From the NCBI RefSeq assembly GCF_034929435.1, contig NZ_JAYFUM010000022.1:76902-140901 (forward strand): 64,000 bases of DNA, written 5' to 3'. A program made the position numbers and the translations under genes. This stretch comes from Arcicella rigui. Lineage in GTDB: Bacteria; Bacteroidota; Bacteroidia; Cytophagales; Spirosomataceae. Within the stretch, counting starts at the first letter, position 1. Every line of letters starts with the position of its first letter. Of this stretch, positions 1 through 8,386 are shown in pieces. The notes beneath the pieces were generated by a model. The model made no database searches. It worked only from the letters and a program-made list of their open reading frames with translations, and was not told the DNA's origin.

Positions 1-1
1 A

Positions 2-385
2 CATCCAGACGGCAGAGCGTGGTCGGTGGGGATTACTAATCCCATGAAAAAAGATACCATTTTTGCCATTATTCCATTGGTAAAAAGTGCCGTAGTGACC
101 TCGGGAAGTTATGAGAAATTTGTGGTTTTCAATGGCAAACGATATGCACATATCATCAACCCCGTAACGGGCTATCCTGCCACAGGACTTTGTAGCGTAA
201 CCGTATTAGGTCCAAGTGCCGAAACCGCCAACGGTTTTAGTACTTCTATCATGGTTTTAGGCAAAAAAGCAGGCTTAAAACTCCTCAAAAAATATCCAGA
301 CTATCAAGCTATTTTGATTACCGACAAAGGCACAATTTTCTCGACACCCAATATTGATGTTTCAAAGTATCATGTGAAGGAGTAA
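2..385 (+). CDS. apbE: FAD:protein FMN transferase (ApbE), C-terminal part, truncated by window start
   Basis: The frame is open from the first bases (HPDGRAWSVG...) so the gene begins outside the window and only the last ~127 residues are seen. The segment SGSYEKFVVFNGKRYAHI followed by INPVTGYPA, and then VTVLGPSAETANGFSTS, matches the C-terminal core of ApbE proteins, which move FMN from FAD onto Thr/Ser of extracytoplasmic redox proteins using Mg2+. The late Ala/Asp-rich PSAETANGFST stretch is where the family binds metal. It is notable that a PepSY/flavodoxin reductase and a DUF2271 protein, families that often travel with ApbE, lie 5 kb away on the other strand. Family call is firm; the target protein is inference. 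Confidence 0.9.
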   Translation, partial: HPDGRAWSVGITNPMKKDTIFAIIPLVKSAVVTSGSYEKFVVFNGKRYAHIINPVTGYPATGLCSVTVLGPSAETANGFSTSIMVLGKKAGLKLLKKYPDYQAILITDKGTIFSTPNIDVSKYHVKE

Positions 386-492
386 TACTATTTGCAGACT
401 AAGTCTGAATTTTATTTATTGTTCCAAGTTTTTCAACTTGGAATAGTGGGGGCTGATTAGAACGCTGCAAACAAGTGTTTTATACTATTTCA
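386..492. other. intergenic gap with a short hairpin
   Basis: Convergent gap between apbE and the Rpn-type gene. Arms TTCCAAGTT (422-430) and AACTTGGAA (435-443) form a perfect 9-bp stem with a 4-base loop. No clear T-tract follows on either strand, so calling it a terminator is uncertain. Confidence 0.4.
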
Positions 493-1368
493 TCATTGGC
501 TATCTGATAATTCTTTTTGAACAAAAAGTACGAAGTCAATTGTCACATTATTGTCTTCTGCAATTTCTTCAATACTGAGTTTTCCACGCTTCAATGCTTT
601 GGTCACAGCTTCTATTATAAGTGTTCTTTTAGCCTCTTCTATTTTTTTATTCTCATTTTTGACAGCCAGAGCATTCGCTGAAATTGCCATTTCGTAGGCT
701 AACTTTTGTTCAGGTGTCATGTTACGGATGTCCACCTCTGAAATAGCCTTTTTTAACCAATCTTCGTTCCAAAAGGTTGGGAACTGTGATGTTTCGGTAA
801 CTGTATGTAAGTTTTGCATTGTATAAATCAGTTTATCCAAATCGGTTATTACTTCATTTTCATCCTTTTTGAACTTGTCAAGTTCTACCGTTACAAACGC
901 CATTTGGTCGTCAATAGTTTCATTTTTTATGTTACGAAGGATGGCAATATTATGATAATCAGTAATTTGAGGAAAAATGCTTTTTGCTAAAATACCAATA
1001 CAGTAAATCCTTGGTAGATTTTCAAATTTGTATTCGCCTTTTTTTACTAATGTATTGAAGCGATGTAATGCGTAAAATTTCATACGTTGAATAAACTCTG
1101 GGTACTCACTCAACTGCATTTCAACAATAAAATGATTGTCGTTTTCATCAACACAAGCAATATCATAAATTCCACTTCGACTGTCGATAGTGATTGCAGA
1201 AATGTCATTTTTGACAAACTCAACCGATTTTATTGGTACAGGCGAATTTATCAAGGCTTGTAAAGCCTTTTTGAGAAATGTTGTGTCTGCCTCATTTCCA
1301 AATGTTGCCTTAAAACCATAATCCGAAAGGATTGAAATAAATCTGCCGTTCTTGTTGTAAATGTCCAT
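493..1368 (-). CDS. Rpn family / PD-(D/E)XK nuclease family transposase-like protein
   Basis: A 291-residue protein of the PDDEXK_2/Rpn group (recombination-promoting nuclease, formerly 'putative transposase'). The N-terminus (FISILSDYGFKATFG) is the usual family start. The nuclease core is visible as D69 in GIYDIACVDENDNHFIVEMQ with E83 and Q85, giving the D-(x)n-E-x-Q form of PD-(D/E)XK. A helical C-terminal tail follows (residues ~225-291) with an IEEIAEDNNV segment resembling a small HTH. Members cut DNA and stimulate RecA-independent recombination in E. coli; the role here is not known. It stands alone, with no terminal repeats around it, so it is not itself an insertion sequence. Confidence 0.85.
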   Translation of the reverse strand: MDIYNKNGRFISILSDYGFKATFGNEADTTFLKKALQALINSPVPIKSVEFVKNDISAITIDSRSGIYDIACVDENDNHFIVEMQLSEYPEFIQRMKFYALHRFNTLVKKGEYKFENLPRIYCIGILAKSIFPQITDYHNIAILRNIKNETIDDQMAFVTVELDKFKKDENEVITDLDKLIYTMQNLHTVTETSQFPTFWNEDWLKKAISEVDIRNMTPEQKLAYEMAISANALAVKNENKKIEEAKRTLIIEAVTKALKRGKLSIEEIAEDNNVTIDFVLFVQKELSDSQ

Positions 1369-1548
1369 GACGCAAAATTATGTTATCTACACTTAAAAAG
1401 AAAGTTGTACTAAAGCCCCATCTTTGCAACATATTTACTGATTCAAGCCAGTGGCTTGGATTTTTTAAAATTTTAGTTTCAAAACAAATATTAGATATAG
1501 GGGTATAAGTGACGCTTTGCTTAACACTTGTATCTGTAAGAGATCGTT

Positions 1549-2178
1549 TTAATACAAATTCGTTTTTTCGTCATTTTTTATCAAATCATCCATTTCTTCC
1601 AATGTGATGTCAAGTTTAGTATGTTCTACCATTGATTTTGCTAAAGAAGGAACAGAAACCTTAGTTGAATTACTATTGTTATTCCATAGCTTTGACCTAA
1701 TCATACATTTAGAACAGTGCATAAATGCTTCTTTGACTTCTACAATGATAGCAAATGATGGTAGTTTACCATCACAAATCAATAACTCTAAAACCTTTTT
1801 ATCTGTAACTATTTTAGCCGTGCCGTTTACCCTCAATGTTTCTCTAACGTCTGGAATCAAAAAAATCAAACCTATGTTCGGATTTTGAAGTATGTTAGTA
1901 AAAGTATCAGCTTTCTTATTTCCGGGTCTATCAGGAATAGATAATAATTTATCAGTTAATATTTTTACAAAGCCAGCAAGGTCTCCTTTAGGTGATACAT
2001 CAAAATTGCCATTCAAATCAGAAGAAGCAATAGTTATAAATGGAGAATTTTCAATAAAGCTTCGGCAATTCTCATCAATATAATTGATTGTTTTTCGAGT
2101 AACTATTTCGTTAGGATGTCCTAAAATAGCTCGAAGTTCTTCTTCTGTTGTAACAACATTTTCAAATGACCAATCCAT
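1549..2178 (-). CDS. pyridoxamine 5'-phosphate oxidase-family FMN-binding protein (MSMEG_1061-like)
   Basis: 209 residues. The segment SPFITIASSDLNGNFDVSPKGD (about 45-66) is the flavin-binding beta strand of split-barrel PPOX proteins, and NIGLIFLIPDVRETLRVNG plus AIIVEVKEAFMHCSKCMIRSKLW match the MSMEG_1061 subgroup, where the final motif is strongly conserved. These proteins bind FMN or F420 and probably reduce small substrates; no pathway is implied by the neighbours, which are unrelated accessory genes. The 180 bp between it and the upstream gene contain AT-rich sequence and a hairpin near 2339-2360. Subfamily assignment is from memory of the motif pattern. Confidence 0.8.
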   Translation of the reverse strand: MDWSFENVVTTEEELRAILGHPNEIVTRKTINYIDENCRSFIENSPFITIASSDLNGNFDVSPKGDLAGFVKILTDKLLSIPDRPGNKKADTFTNILQNPNIGLIFLIPDVRETLRVNGTAKIVTDKKVLELLICDGKLPSFAIIVEVKEAFMHCSKCMIRSKLWNNNSNSTKVSVPSLAKSMVEHTKLDITLEEMDDLIKNDEKTNLY

Positions 2179-2338
2179 AATTTTATTTTGTTGCCTACTC
2201 TAAATGGTTTTCAGCCTTCCCCTTTTTAACTTAAAATTAGTTTTAAAATTTAGTAATATTAAGAAATGTATAAGTGATATTTACTTGATATTCGTATCAG
2301 TTTGGTAACCCTTATTAGCGGTAGGCATTTTATACCGT

Positions 2339-2360
2339 TGTCCGTGTCTTCACGGACAAT
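2339..2360. repeat. perfect hairpin between two accessory genes
   Basis: TTGTCCGTG and CACGGACAA form a 9-bp perfect stem with a TCTT loop, just after the stop codon of the minus-strand gene at 2365. On the minus strand it is not followed by a T-run, so it may be a cassette boundary or a Rho-type pause rather than a classical terminator. Confidence 0.5.
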
Positions 2361-2364
2361 AATT

Positions 2365-3078
2365 TTAGCCCGTGGAGACAAGGGCTACGGCAACAGCTTT
2401 GTCAGCATACATTCTTGAATATTTAAAGTCATCAAAGTCTGAATAAAAAGTCGTGTTAGGATAATCTTCTTTTTCTTTTTTATTTGTCCAAGTTAAATGA
2501 ACTAATGCAAATTGCTTTTCAAATTTGGGTTTCCTAATTTCAAACAAAACATCGTCATTTCTTTGGTCGTGGCAAAAAGCAGAAAATTCACTGTCAAACA
2601 AAATGTGTTTCTCAGGTTTTCTGATAATGTTAAGGAATGATTTCTCATTTATGCCTAATTCCTTTTTTAGTTCGTCTTCAAATGCAATTTTCTGTTCTAT
2701 CTGTAATTCGTTCCAAGGTTCTTCAACAAAAGGTCTTGGAGGGTTAGTTTGTAAAAAGTCTTGAAGAATTTTATTGTCTACTCCTGCTATATCAATACGT
2801 TTAGGTTCGTTAGGTAGTTCTTTAATGTCGCCAATTGTATAGCCACCTTGAGGAAGGAGAAAAACTCCATTTTCTAATTGAACATTTAGTCGCAAAGAAT
2901 ACCACTTTTGACAGTCTGGTTTATTTGTTTGCCAAAATTCCCAAACATATTTCTGCATTTTGTCAAAGTATATTTCTGTCGGAGTAAATTCTCCGAAAAT
3001 TTCGCCCATACTTTCGTCACCGACTTGTAAATCTGTCGTCCCAATAAGTTGTCTATGTGAGAATATTTTTGCTTTCAA
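2365..3078 (-). CDS. uncharacterised protein
   Basis: 237 residues, no signal peptide, no membrane segment. The N-terminal half (MKAKIFSHRQLIGTTDLQ... FGEFTPTEIYFDKMQ) reads as a compact beta-rich domain and the C-terminal half (about 135-237) as a second domain with FDSEFSAFCHDQRNDDVLFEI and LVHLTWTNKKEKEDYPNTTFYSDFDDF. The C-terminal pattern resembles small proteins seen scattered in accessory regions of Bacteroidota, but I do not recognise a named family and propose no function. It is flanked by unusual hairpin sequence on both sides (2339-2360 and 3118-3220), which may mean it arrived as a mobile unit. Confidence 0.65.
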   Translation of the reverse strand: MKAKIFSHRQLIGTTDLQVGDESMGEIFGEFTPTEIYFDKMQKYVWEFWQTNKPDCQKWYSLRLNVQLENGVFLLPQGGYTIGDIKELPNEPKRIDIAGVDNKILQDFLQTNPPRPFVEEPWNELQIEQKIAFEDELKKELGINEKSFLNIIRKPEKHILFDSEFSAFCHDQRNDDVLFEIRKPKFEKQFALVHLTWTNKKEKEDYPNTTFYSDFDDFKYSRMYADKAVAVALVSTG

Positions 3079-3117
3079 GTTGTCTGTCTTTTAGCCTTGC
3101 CCATAACGGTTCGGGAC

Positions 3118-3220
3118 TTTGCGTTCGGGTGGGAAATCGAAGCACAAAAGCTGGTTTTATTACTAAAGTTCAATTGAAAAACTGCAGTTGAATTTTGCAC
3201 TTCCGCCCACCTGACGCAAA
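3118..3220. repeat. long imperfect palindrome, attC-like architecture
   Basis: Between two accessory genes. Left arm (3118-3149) and right arm (3193-3220) pair as TTTGCGT/ACGCAAA, GGTGGG/CCCACC and CAAAA/TTTTG, separated by small bulges and a ~43-bp spacer. The outer bases GGTT/AACC extend it. The word ACCAGCAG (minus strand) occurs outside it at about 3232-3239 and again upstream of the next gene at about 4124-4131. The layout is like an integron attC site, but no integrase or attI is in view. Confidence 0.4.
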
Positions 3221-3246
3221 ACCATTTTTAGCTGCTGGTAATTTTT

Positions 3247-4041
3247 TTAAATTCCAAAGTGTTTAATTATTTGATTAAAACATTCTAAATCCGACTTGTC
3301 AAAACCTTTATCATTTTTTACTGCAAGTCCTACGTGAACGGCTTTATTTCTTTTGCCTTGTAAATCTGTCAAATGAGTTACAGGAATATTAAATTCTTTA
3401 TCAAGTTTTAATAATTTAATATAGGTAATCATTTTTCCCAATCCCAAACTTCTGTCGTCTTCTAATTTTTTTTTGTCAATGTCTTGTTCCAATAACACTT
3501 GATATAAAATTGCTTCCGTTACTGCACCTGCTAATATTATTGCGGTTGCATATCTTTCATTTTTAACATTTAATAGGTAGTCGTTGTAGAATTGATTTAT
3601 TAAGTCTTGAAATATAGAATTTTCTTTTTTAATTATTACTTCTGTTGCTTTTGTTTCTACATAGTTGTGTGAAGGAACTGGAATCAAAATACCCTCAATT
3701 ATTTTTCTTGGTATTCTTAAAAAAACCGTCCCAACTAAATAAGTGCTTAAATATTCTCTAACTTCTTTCAAACTTAAATACCAATGCAAGTAATTAGGTG
3801 TAATGTTTTTACTCTTTGCAAATTCATTTAAAATTAAAGGCGTTGAGAATCCTTTGTTTGGCGTTTCTTTTTCTAAAATTTTCAGTCTTAATTGAGTGTC
3901 ACCCGAAGCCATAATTACAAGTGTTCCTTTTGGAATATTTTCGCCTGTTTTTATTTTTTCAATAAGCTTGTCAATTTTAAAAGTTTTATTTCCTTTAAAT
4001 TTTCTGTCTAAAAAGCTATTTAAAATTGGGTCGTTTGTCAT
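3247..4041 (-). CDS. HsdS-like half fused to a HEPN-like domain, orphan
   Basis: 264 residues. Residues ~20-125 resemble one target-recognition half of a type I restriction specificity subunit: the order IPKGTLVIMASGD, then ITPNYLHWYLSLKEVREYLSTYLVGTV, then RIPRKIIEGILIPVPS copies the HsdS block that ends in an R-I-P-x-x-x-x-x-x-I-x-I-P motif. After a helical linker (~130-155) residues ~156-264 form an all-helical domain with R231-N232-x3-H236, a match to the R-(polar)-x(3-5)-H motif of HEPN ribonucleases. No hsdM or hsdR is nearby, so it cannot act as a normal specificity subunit here. It may be an annotated 'restriction subunit S' that is really a DNA-sensing or RNA-cutting protein. Fusion boundaries are my reading. 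Confidence 0.65.
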   Translation of the reverse strand: MTNDPILNSFLDRKFKGNKTFKIDKLIEKIKTGENIPKGTLVIMASGDTQLRLKILEKETPNKGFSTPLILNEFAKSKNITPNYLHWYLSLKEVREYLSTYLVGTVFLRIPRKIIEGILIPVPSHNYVETKATEVIIKKENSIFQDLINQFYNDYLLNVKNERYATAIILAGAVTEAILYQVLLEQDIDKKKLEDDRSLGLGKMITYIKLLKLDKEFNIPVTHLTDLQGKRNKAVHVGLAVKNDKGFDKSDLECFNQIIKHFGI

Positions 4042-4257
4042 TTGTAGTCTCTCGGTTTGCTTGTAGTTAACTCGCTAATATGCGAAAGTTTTGTCGTACT
4101 TTTTGTATTGTTTTGCGTTATTACTACTGCTGGTTGTGCTATTTATATCCTAATGCTGTGTAATTGGAAACGAATAACAAACACTTCTCCTAAAATACGC
4201 CTTTACCTTCTAAGATAAAAACTCAACAATAGCTTTCTTTCTCAGAATTTATTAAAC
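4042..4257. other. AT-rich intergenic segment upstream of the HsdS/HEPN gene
   Basis: Probable promoter region of the minus-strand gene at 4041. I see no ORF or RNA gene. It contains the word ACCAGCAG on the minus strand, shared with the other side of the gene. Confidence 0.4.
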
Positions 4258-4500
4258 GGTATTTTCCTTCCTCCAACTTGGAGCAACAAAATGCTACACT
4301 TAAATTCCTTCCTCCAACTCGGAGCAACAAAATGCTACACTGAAATTCCTTCCTCCAACTTGGAGCGACAAAATGCTACGCTGAAATTTCTTCCTCCAAT
4401 TCGGAGCGACAAAATGCTACGCTGAAATTTCTTCCTCCAATTCGGAGGAAAAAAAAGATAGACTGAATTTCCTTTCTGCCATTTGCAGTGAAAAAAATAA
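4258..4500. repeat. 41-bp tandem repeat array with an internal hairpin in each unit
   Basis: The CTCCAA core recurs at 4271, 4312, 4353, 4394 and 4435, an exact 41-bp period, with a decayed sixth unit near 4476. Each unit contains a palindrome such as CTCCAACTTGGAG or CTCCAATTCGGAG (4th and 5th) followed by CAACAAAATGCTACAC-like sequence. Loop bases and the downstream words vary slightly between units. There are no distinct spacers, so it is not a CRISPR array. It lies between convergently placed minus-strand genes with no ORF. Confidence 0.9.
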
Positions 4501-4529
4501 CCCTTGTCATTATGGTTACTAACAAGGGC
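4489..4529 (-). terminator. intrinsic terminator for the TspO-like gene
   Basis: On the minus strand ACAAGGG pairs with CCCTTGT (4522-4528 with 4501-4507, written for + coordinates) and is followed by TTATTTTTTT. It lies 35 bp past the stop codon of the minus-strand gene ending at 4564. Confidence 0.65.
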
Positions 4530-4563
4530 TAAAAAATCTCAAATCATTCAATCACTCATTCGC

Positions 4564-5352
4564 TCAATAACTCAGCCATTTCTTCAAACGGAAAACAATG
4601 CCTATTATCAAGACTATGATACAAACTTCTGTGTATGGAATAATCGCCATTGAGATAGGGTCTGCTATGTTTTCTCTTTTGATAGTAATGCCAATTAAAG
4701 CCCAAATGACTGCCATCCCATAAAAAATATTATTACGAATTACTACCACAAAAAGGGCAATGACTGTGCCTATGATAATCATGGTAGTAGTCCAATGAAA
4801 TTCAGATATTCCCCAAGCTTGCCATTTGATACTGACTAAAAAAGCGGTGATATTGGCAATGGTTGCAATGGAAATCCAACCCAAATATATCCCGAAAGGG
4901 GCATGGACAAGCCATTTTTCTTGGGTATTGTATTTAGCATTTCCGATACCAACAGCAATACTTGTATGGAGTAGTGTAGCCAATAAACAAAACATTATCA
5001 ACACCGATAAACCCATCAATTGCCAATGCCAAGCAAAAAGCCAAGCGATGTTGAGCAAACTGCTTTGAACAAAATAATTGCCTAAACGCAAAACCCAAGG
5101 AAACACTTTTTCGCTTACCGTCTTACTAAAAAGTGCCACTACTTGTATGCCCATAAATACCAATAACCAAGTGTAAATTACGCCCCAAATGGAAAAAGTA
5201 ATGCCGGCTGGCACAAATAAGTTGGGATACATATCTGATAATTGTCCCGGCGTATGTCCGTTCAAAGGCAAAGAATTGGCTAAAGTATTCATTACCAAAA
5301 CAGCTATAAAGGCAATTAAATTGATAATAATAAGCAAATTGGGATTTTTCAT
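4564..5352 (-). CDS. TspO/MBR-related tryptophan-rich membrane protein
   Basis: 262 residues from the chosen ATG at 5352 (MKNPNLLIIINLIAF...), preferred over an upstream start at 5448 because the extra 32 residues are not hydrophobic and do not resemble a leader. About seven hydrophobic segments are visible. The piece LFVPAGITFSIWGVIYTWL is the signature of the TspO/tryptophan-rich sensory group, here in the longer seven-helix form common in Bacteroidota. TspO proteins bind porphyrins or other tetrapyrroles; the long form is not characterised. A terminator follows at 4501-4529. Confidence 0.75.
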   Translation of the reverse strand: MKNPNLLIIINLIAFIAVLVMNTLANSLPLNGHTPGQLSDMYPNLFVPAGITFSIWGVIYTWLLVFMGIQVVALFSKTVSEKVFPWVLRLGNYFVQSSLLNIAWLFAWHWQLMGLSVLIMFCLLATLLHTSIAVGIGNAKYNTQEKWLVHAPFGIYLGWISIATIANITAFLVSIKWQAWGISEFHWTTTMIIIGTVIALFVVVIRNNIFYGMAVIWALIGITIKRENIADPISMAIIPYTEVCIIVLIIGIVFRLKKWLSY

Positions 5353-5503
5353 GTCGTGTTGGTTAATGAATTTTCTTATTATTGTAAGATGGGAGAAAAT
5401 AAGTTTGTTTATGTAAACCTGTAAAGTCACAGCTTTGTTTGAACCCAACAGTCATGCCATGAGTATTGATAAAATCACTAATTCACAATTTACTTAATCA
5501 CCA

Positions 5504-7693
5504 TTAATAACAGTCCATCAAAATCTGTCCATGCGATTGGAAGTAGCTTACACTTTTTCCAATTTTTTCCTGACAAATAGTATCCAGTACTTCAACTACA
5601 TCTTTTTGCATCGCCAGCGAGCCACAAATCATAATGACACCTTTGTTTTGTAACACTTCGGCAAATTGTTCGGTATCTCGTTTTACTAAATCGCCCACAT
5701 ATTGTTTCGTTCCTTCTCTGGATAAAGCAATATGCAGTTGTTGTAATTGCTGATTTTCTTGAAATGCTTTGAGTGATGCTTGGTAAATTTCTAAAGAAGT
5801 ATGAGTACGGAAACCGCAATAAAGCTGTAAAGGAATCTGCTTTTTATTTTGACTAATCATACCCAGAAAAGGAGCAATGCCCGTTCCGTTACAAATCATC
5901 ATGACAGAACTTGCTTTTTTAGGAAAATGGAAAGCTTTATTCCTTACAATTTTGGCTGAAATCGTTTCTTCCACATTCAAATTGTACAAATAATTTGAGC
6001 CTAAACCATTGGGATGAAGTTTAACACTCAACTGAATTTCTTTGTCAATCAATCCAATCGAATACAATCTTTCTCGGTGGTCGTTGGCTGGATAAATCGC
6101 CAATAAATCCCCAGAAGTAACTTTTACTTTTTCTTGTGGAGTAAGGCGAAGCATAAAAGTATCTTCCGAAAAAGTATCTTTTGTATGGTGAAGCACTTTT
6201 AAAGTACTTAGTTCTTCTGCTTTAGGACTTTCAATTTTCAAAGAAATAGGCAAGTTTGTTTGCTGTGTCCAAGCCTCAGCCCATAAACCAAAGTCGGCTG
6301 GGGATTTGTCGGCAACGGTATGAATGCCGACCAAAGGTTTTGCCCAATTTTGCTGATTCAATAATTGATTTACTTCAAAAGCAAACTGACAAAAATCTGG
6401 ATAAGCGTGCGAACCAAAGCCTAAAACTGAAAAACGAATTGGATTTGGTTGTGGATATTTTGTGAGTAATGAAGCAAATTTTTGGGCATTGGTCGGAGCG
6501 TCGCCTAAGCCATAAGTGGCTGTCATTATCAATAAATGTTCGGCTTTGGGATATACTCGGTACTGATTCATTTCAGCTAAAAATGATTTTTCACCGCTTT
6601 GAATCAACTGTTCATGTACCGACGAAGCAAACTGTAAAGTACTTCCGTTTTCAGAACCTACCAAAATAATAAATTTACTTTCTTCGGCACTGTACTTGTT
6701 TTTGATGCCTTTTGCTTTTCGTTTAAAAGTAATCGCAAAGCCAGAATAAATAAAAAACAAAATGTTGCAAGAAGCAATTGCTAAAACAATTGCCCACAGA
6801 AAACCCGTTCTACCCGTATGCAAATCAAGACTAAGATTAGTCAATAACTGAGCCGTCGGATACTGTTTTTCTGCCAAAATTTCACCCGTAATTTGGTTGA
6901 CCGCCAATTCTCTGTCTTTCAATTTGAAAGTATAATAATCTTCTACGTCTTCCGAAAAAGGAAATTCTATACTTTCTACTTCCGACAGTTTGGTGTTTTT
7001 AAAAATGGCAAAATCTTCGGGCTTTTGTGCTGGCGAAGATTTGATGGCATCAAAGTCTATGTCTAAAGATACTTTTTCACTTTTGATAAGCTCAAATCTT
7101 ACCAAAGAAAGATACGTTCCCGTCAGAGCAATTATTAATATCGGAATCAGCGACAAGCGTCCTAATACTACGTGATAGTATTGAGCAAAATTTTCTTTGA
7201 CGATTTTGGTAAAAAATCGCTTTACGCCTCTTTGTCTTTGAATGATAAGTATCGTTCCCGAAATGCTAATAAGGAGTAATAAAAAAGCCGTTAAACCAAT
7301 CAGAAAACGCCCCGTTTCGTGGATGAAAAGAGAGCGGTGTAAATCGGTTGTCCACTGAAAAAACTCATTTTTGGGCGAAGGAATGCCCAGTACTTTGCCA
7401 TTAAGCGGATTTACATAAACTGCTTTATTGTTGCCGTCGATATTACTGCCTTTGATGATGACCGATTGATGAGCATCCACACTTAACTCGCTAATGTCAG
7501 GATATTTCTTTCTTAATTGTGGAAGCGTCTGTGATAAAGTAATACTTTTAAAGTCAGCAACTTGATGTGTATTTACTGTATCGACGATAGGTTCAAAAGC
7601 AAGAATTACACCCGTTATTGAAGCCAGAGCAAGGAATAAAAAAGAAGATACAGCCAGTATTAAGTGGCTGTATCTCCAGATTGAAATTGTCAT
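5504..7693 (-). CDS. PepSY-domain membrane flavoprotein reductase (flavodoxin + FAD/NAD(P) domains)
   Basis: 729 residues. N-terminal PepSY-type membrane part with helices at about 11-35, 131-152, 178-200 and 300-323 and a periplasmic PepSY segment ending in DLHRSLF and LDLHTG. A flavodoxin-like domain follows (341-480, GSENGSTLQFA), then an FAD-binding domain with RLYS (542-545) and a NAD(P)-binding domain with GTGIAPF (603-609) and CGSLAMQKDV, ending in an aromatic Tyr729 as in FNR-family proteins. It should pass electrons from cytoplasmic NAD(P)H through FMN/FAD across the inner membrane. The DUF2271 gene lies 14 bp upstream in the same direction, so the two are almost certainly co-transcribed and the DUF2271 protein is the likely partner. 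Confidence 0.9.
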   Translation of the reverse strand: MTISIWRYSHLILAVSSFLFLALASITGVILAFEPIVDTVNTHQVADFKSITLSQTLPQLRKKYPDISELSVDAHQSVIIKGSNIDGNNKAVYVNPLNGKVLGIPSPKNEFFQWTTDLHRSLFIHETGRFLIGLTAFLLLLISISGTILIIQRQRGVKRFFTKIVKENFAQYYHVVLGRLSLIPILIIALTGTYLSLVRFELIKSEKVSLDIDFDAIKSSPAQKPEDFAIFKNTKLSEVESIEFPFSEDVEDYYTFKLKDRELAVNQITGEILAEKQYPTAQLLTNLSLDLHTGRTGFLWAIVLAIASCNILFFIYSGFAITFKRKAKGIKNKYSAEESKFIILVGSENGSTLQFASSVHEQLIQSGEKSFLAEMNQYRVYPKAEHLLIMTATYGLGDAPTNAQKFASLLTKYPQPNPIRFSVLGFGSHAYPDFCQFAFEVNQLLNQQNWAKPLVGIHTVADKSPADFGLWAEAWTQQTNLPISLKIESPKAEELSTLKVLHHTKDTFSEDTFMLRLTPQEKVKVTSGDLLAIYPANDHRERLYSIGLIDKEIQLSVKLHPNGLGSNYLYNLNVEETISAKIVRNKAFHFPKKASSVMMICNGTGIAPFLGMISQNKKQIPLQLYCGFRTHTSLEIYQASLKAFQENQQLQQLHIALSREGTKQYVGDLVKRDTEQFAEVLQNKGVIMICGSLAMQKDVVEVLDTICQEKIGKSVSYFQSHGQILMDCY

Positions 7694-7707
7694 AGATTGA
7701 TACCTGA

Positions 7708-8193
7708 TTAGTTAGCACTAAAACGCACGTAGCGGATATACCCTGTGCCTTCGCTTTTAGCAGAAAGCCCATCCGTAGTCAACGGAATTTCAAGGTCTTT
7801 TACATAATATGGTTTGTCTTCAACCGCACTTTCAAAGCGTAATTTATAGTTTGAATTCAGTTTTGAATTTTCAATTTCAAGTTCTACCACACTTCTATCG
7901 CCACCTGCTGCCGAAGCACCCGTAATAGCACTGATGTTACTTGGTTTTTTCAAGTAAGCTTTATGCCATTCTTTGAGGGTTTTGTACCATTTTTTATCAG
8001 AACCCAACACGTACAAAGTTTTGTCGTAACCACCTTTTGAGTCCACGATAGATACCACGATGTATGCTCCTTCGCCCATGTAATTGGTCATCTGAATCAT
8101 ACATTTGTACTTAGTAGTTTGTGCTGAGGAAGTAAAGGATTGAACAAGGCTTAATAGCACAACAAAAAAGCCAATTTTACAGAAATTACGCAT
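7708..8193 (-). CDS. DUF2271 exported protein, possible flavinylation target
   Basis: 161 residues with a signal peptide (hydrophobic 6-22, cut after SSAQ near 25). The body matches DUF2271: GEGAYIVVSIVDSKGGYDKTLYVLG, then WYKTLKEWHKAY, then ISAITGAS. The S88-A-I-T91-G-A-S94 piece has the shape of the ApbE flavinylation motif D-x-x-(S/T)-G-A-(S/T), with Ser in place of Asp. Such proteins are found with PepSY reductases and ApbE, where they are thought to carry covalent FMN in the periplasm. Placement 14 bp before the reductase supports one electron-transfer unit. That this protein is flavinylated is inference. Confidence 0.8.
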   Translation of the reverse strand: MRNFCKIGFFVVLLSLVQSFTSSAQTTKYKCMIQMTNYMGEGAYIVVSIVDSKGGYDKTLYVLGSDKKWYKTLKEWHKAYLKKPSNISAITGASAAGGDRSVVELEIENSKLNSNYKLRFESAVEDKPYYVKDLEIPLTTDGLSAKSEGTGYIRYVRFSAN

Positions 8194-8195
8194 GT

Positions 8196-8386
8196 GTTAT
8201 TGAGTGAATTAGTGAGTTGTGATTGAGTGAATTATAGTGAGTTGTGAGTTAGTGAATTGTGAATAAATGATTTATCATATTAATCAATACAATTTAGACA
8301 CAGGCTTTATTTACCTTAAAAATTCGATAATTAATATTTTAAATACTAATCACTAACTCACAATTCACAACTTTCTCAATACTAAC
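8196..8386. repeat. inverted 7-bp-period repeat clusters between genes
   Basis: 8203-8270 holds degenerate heptamers of GTGAGTT/AGTGAAT type, and 8345-8386 holds the complementary ACTCACA/ATTCACA type. The shared word TTGTGAGTTAGTGA in opposite orientation could form a hairpin across the ~70-bp centre. No ORF here. Confidence 0.7.

Noticed and set aside
493..1368. autonomous transposon around the Rpn-type gene
   Set aside because: No terminal inverted repeats or target duplication were found on its flanks.
4258..4500. CRISPR array
   Set aside because: The whole 41-bp unit repeats, including the parts that would be spacers, and no cas gene is present.
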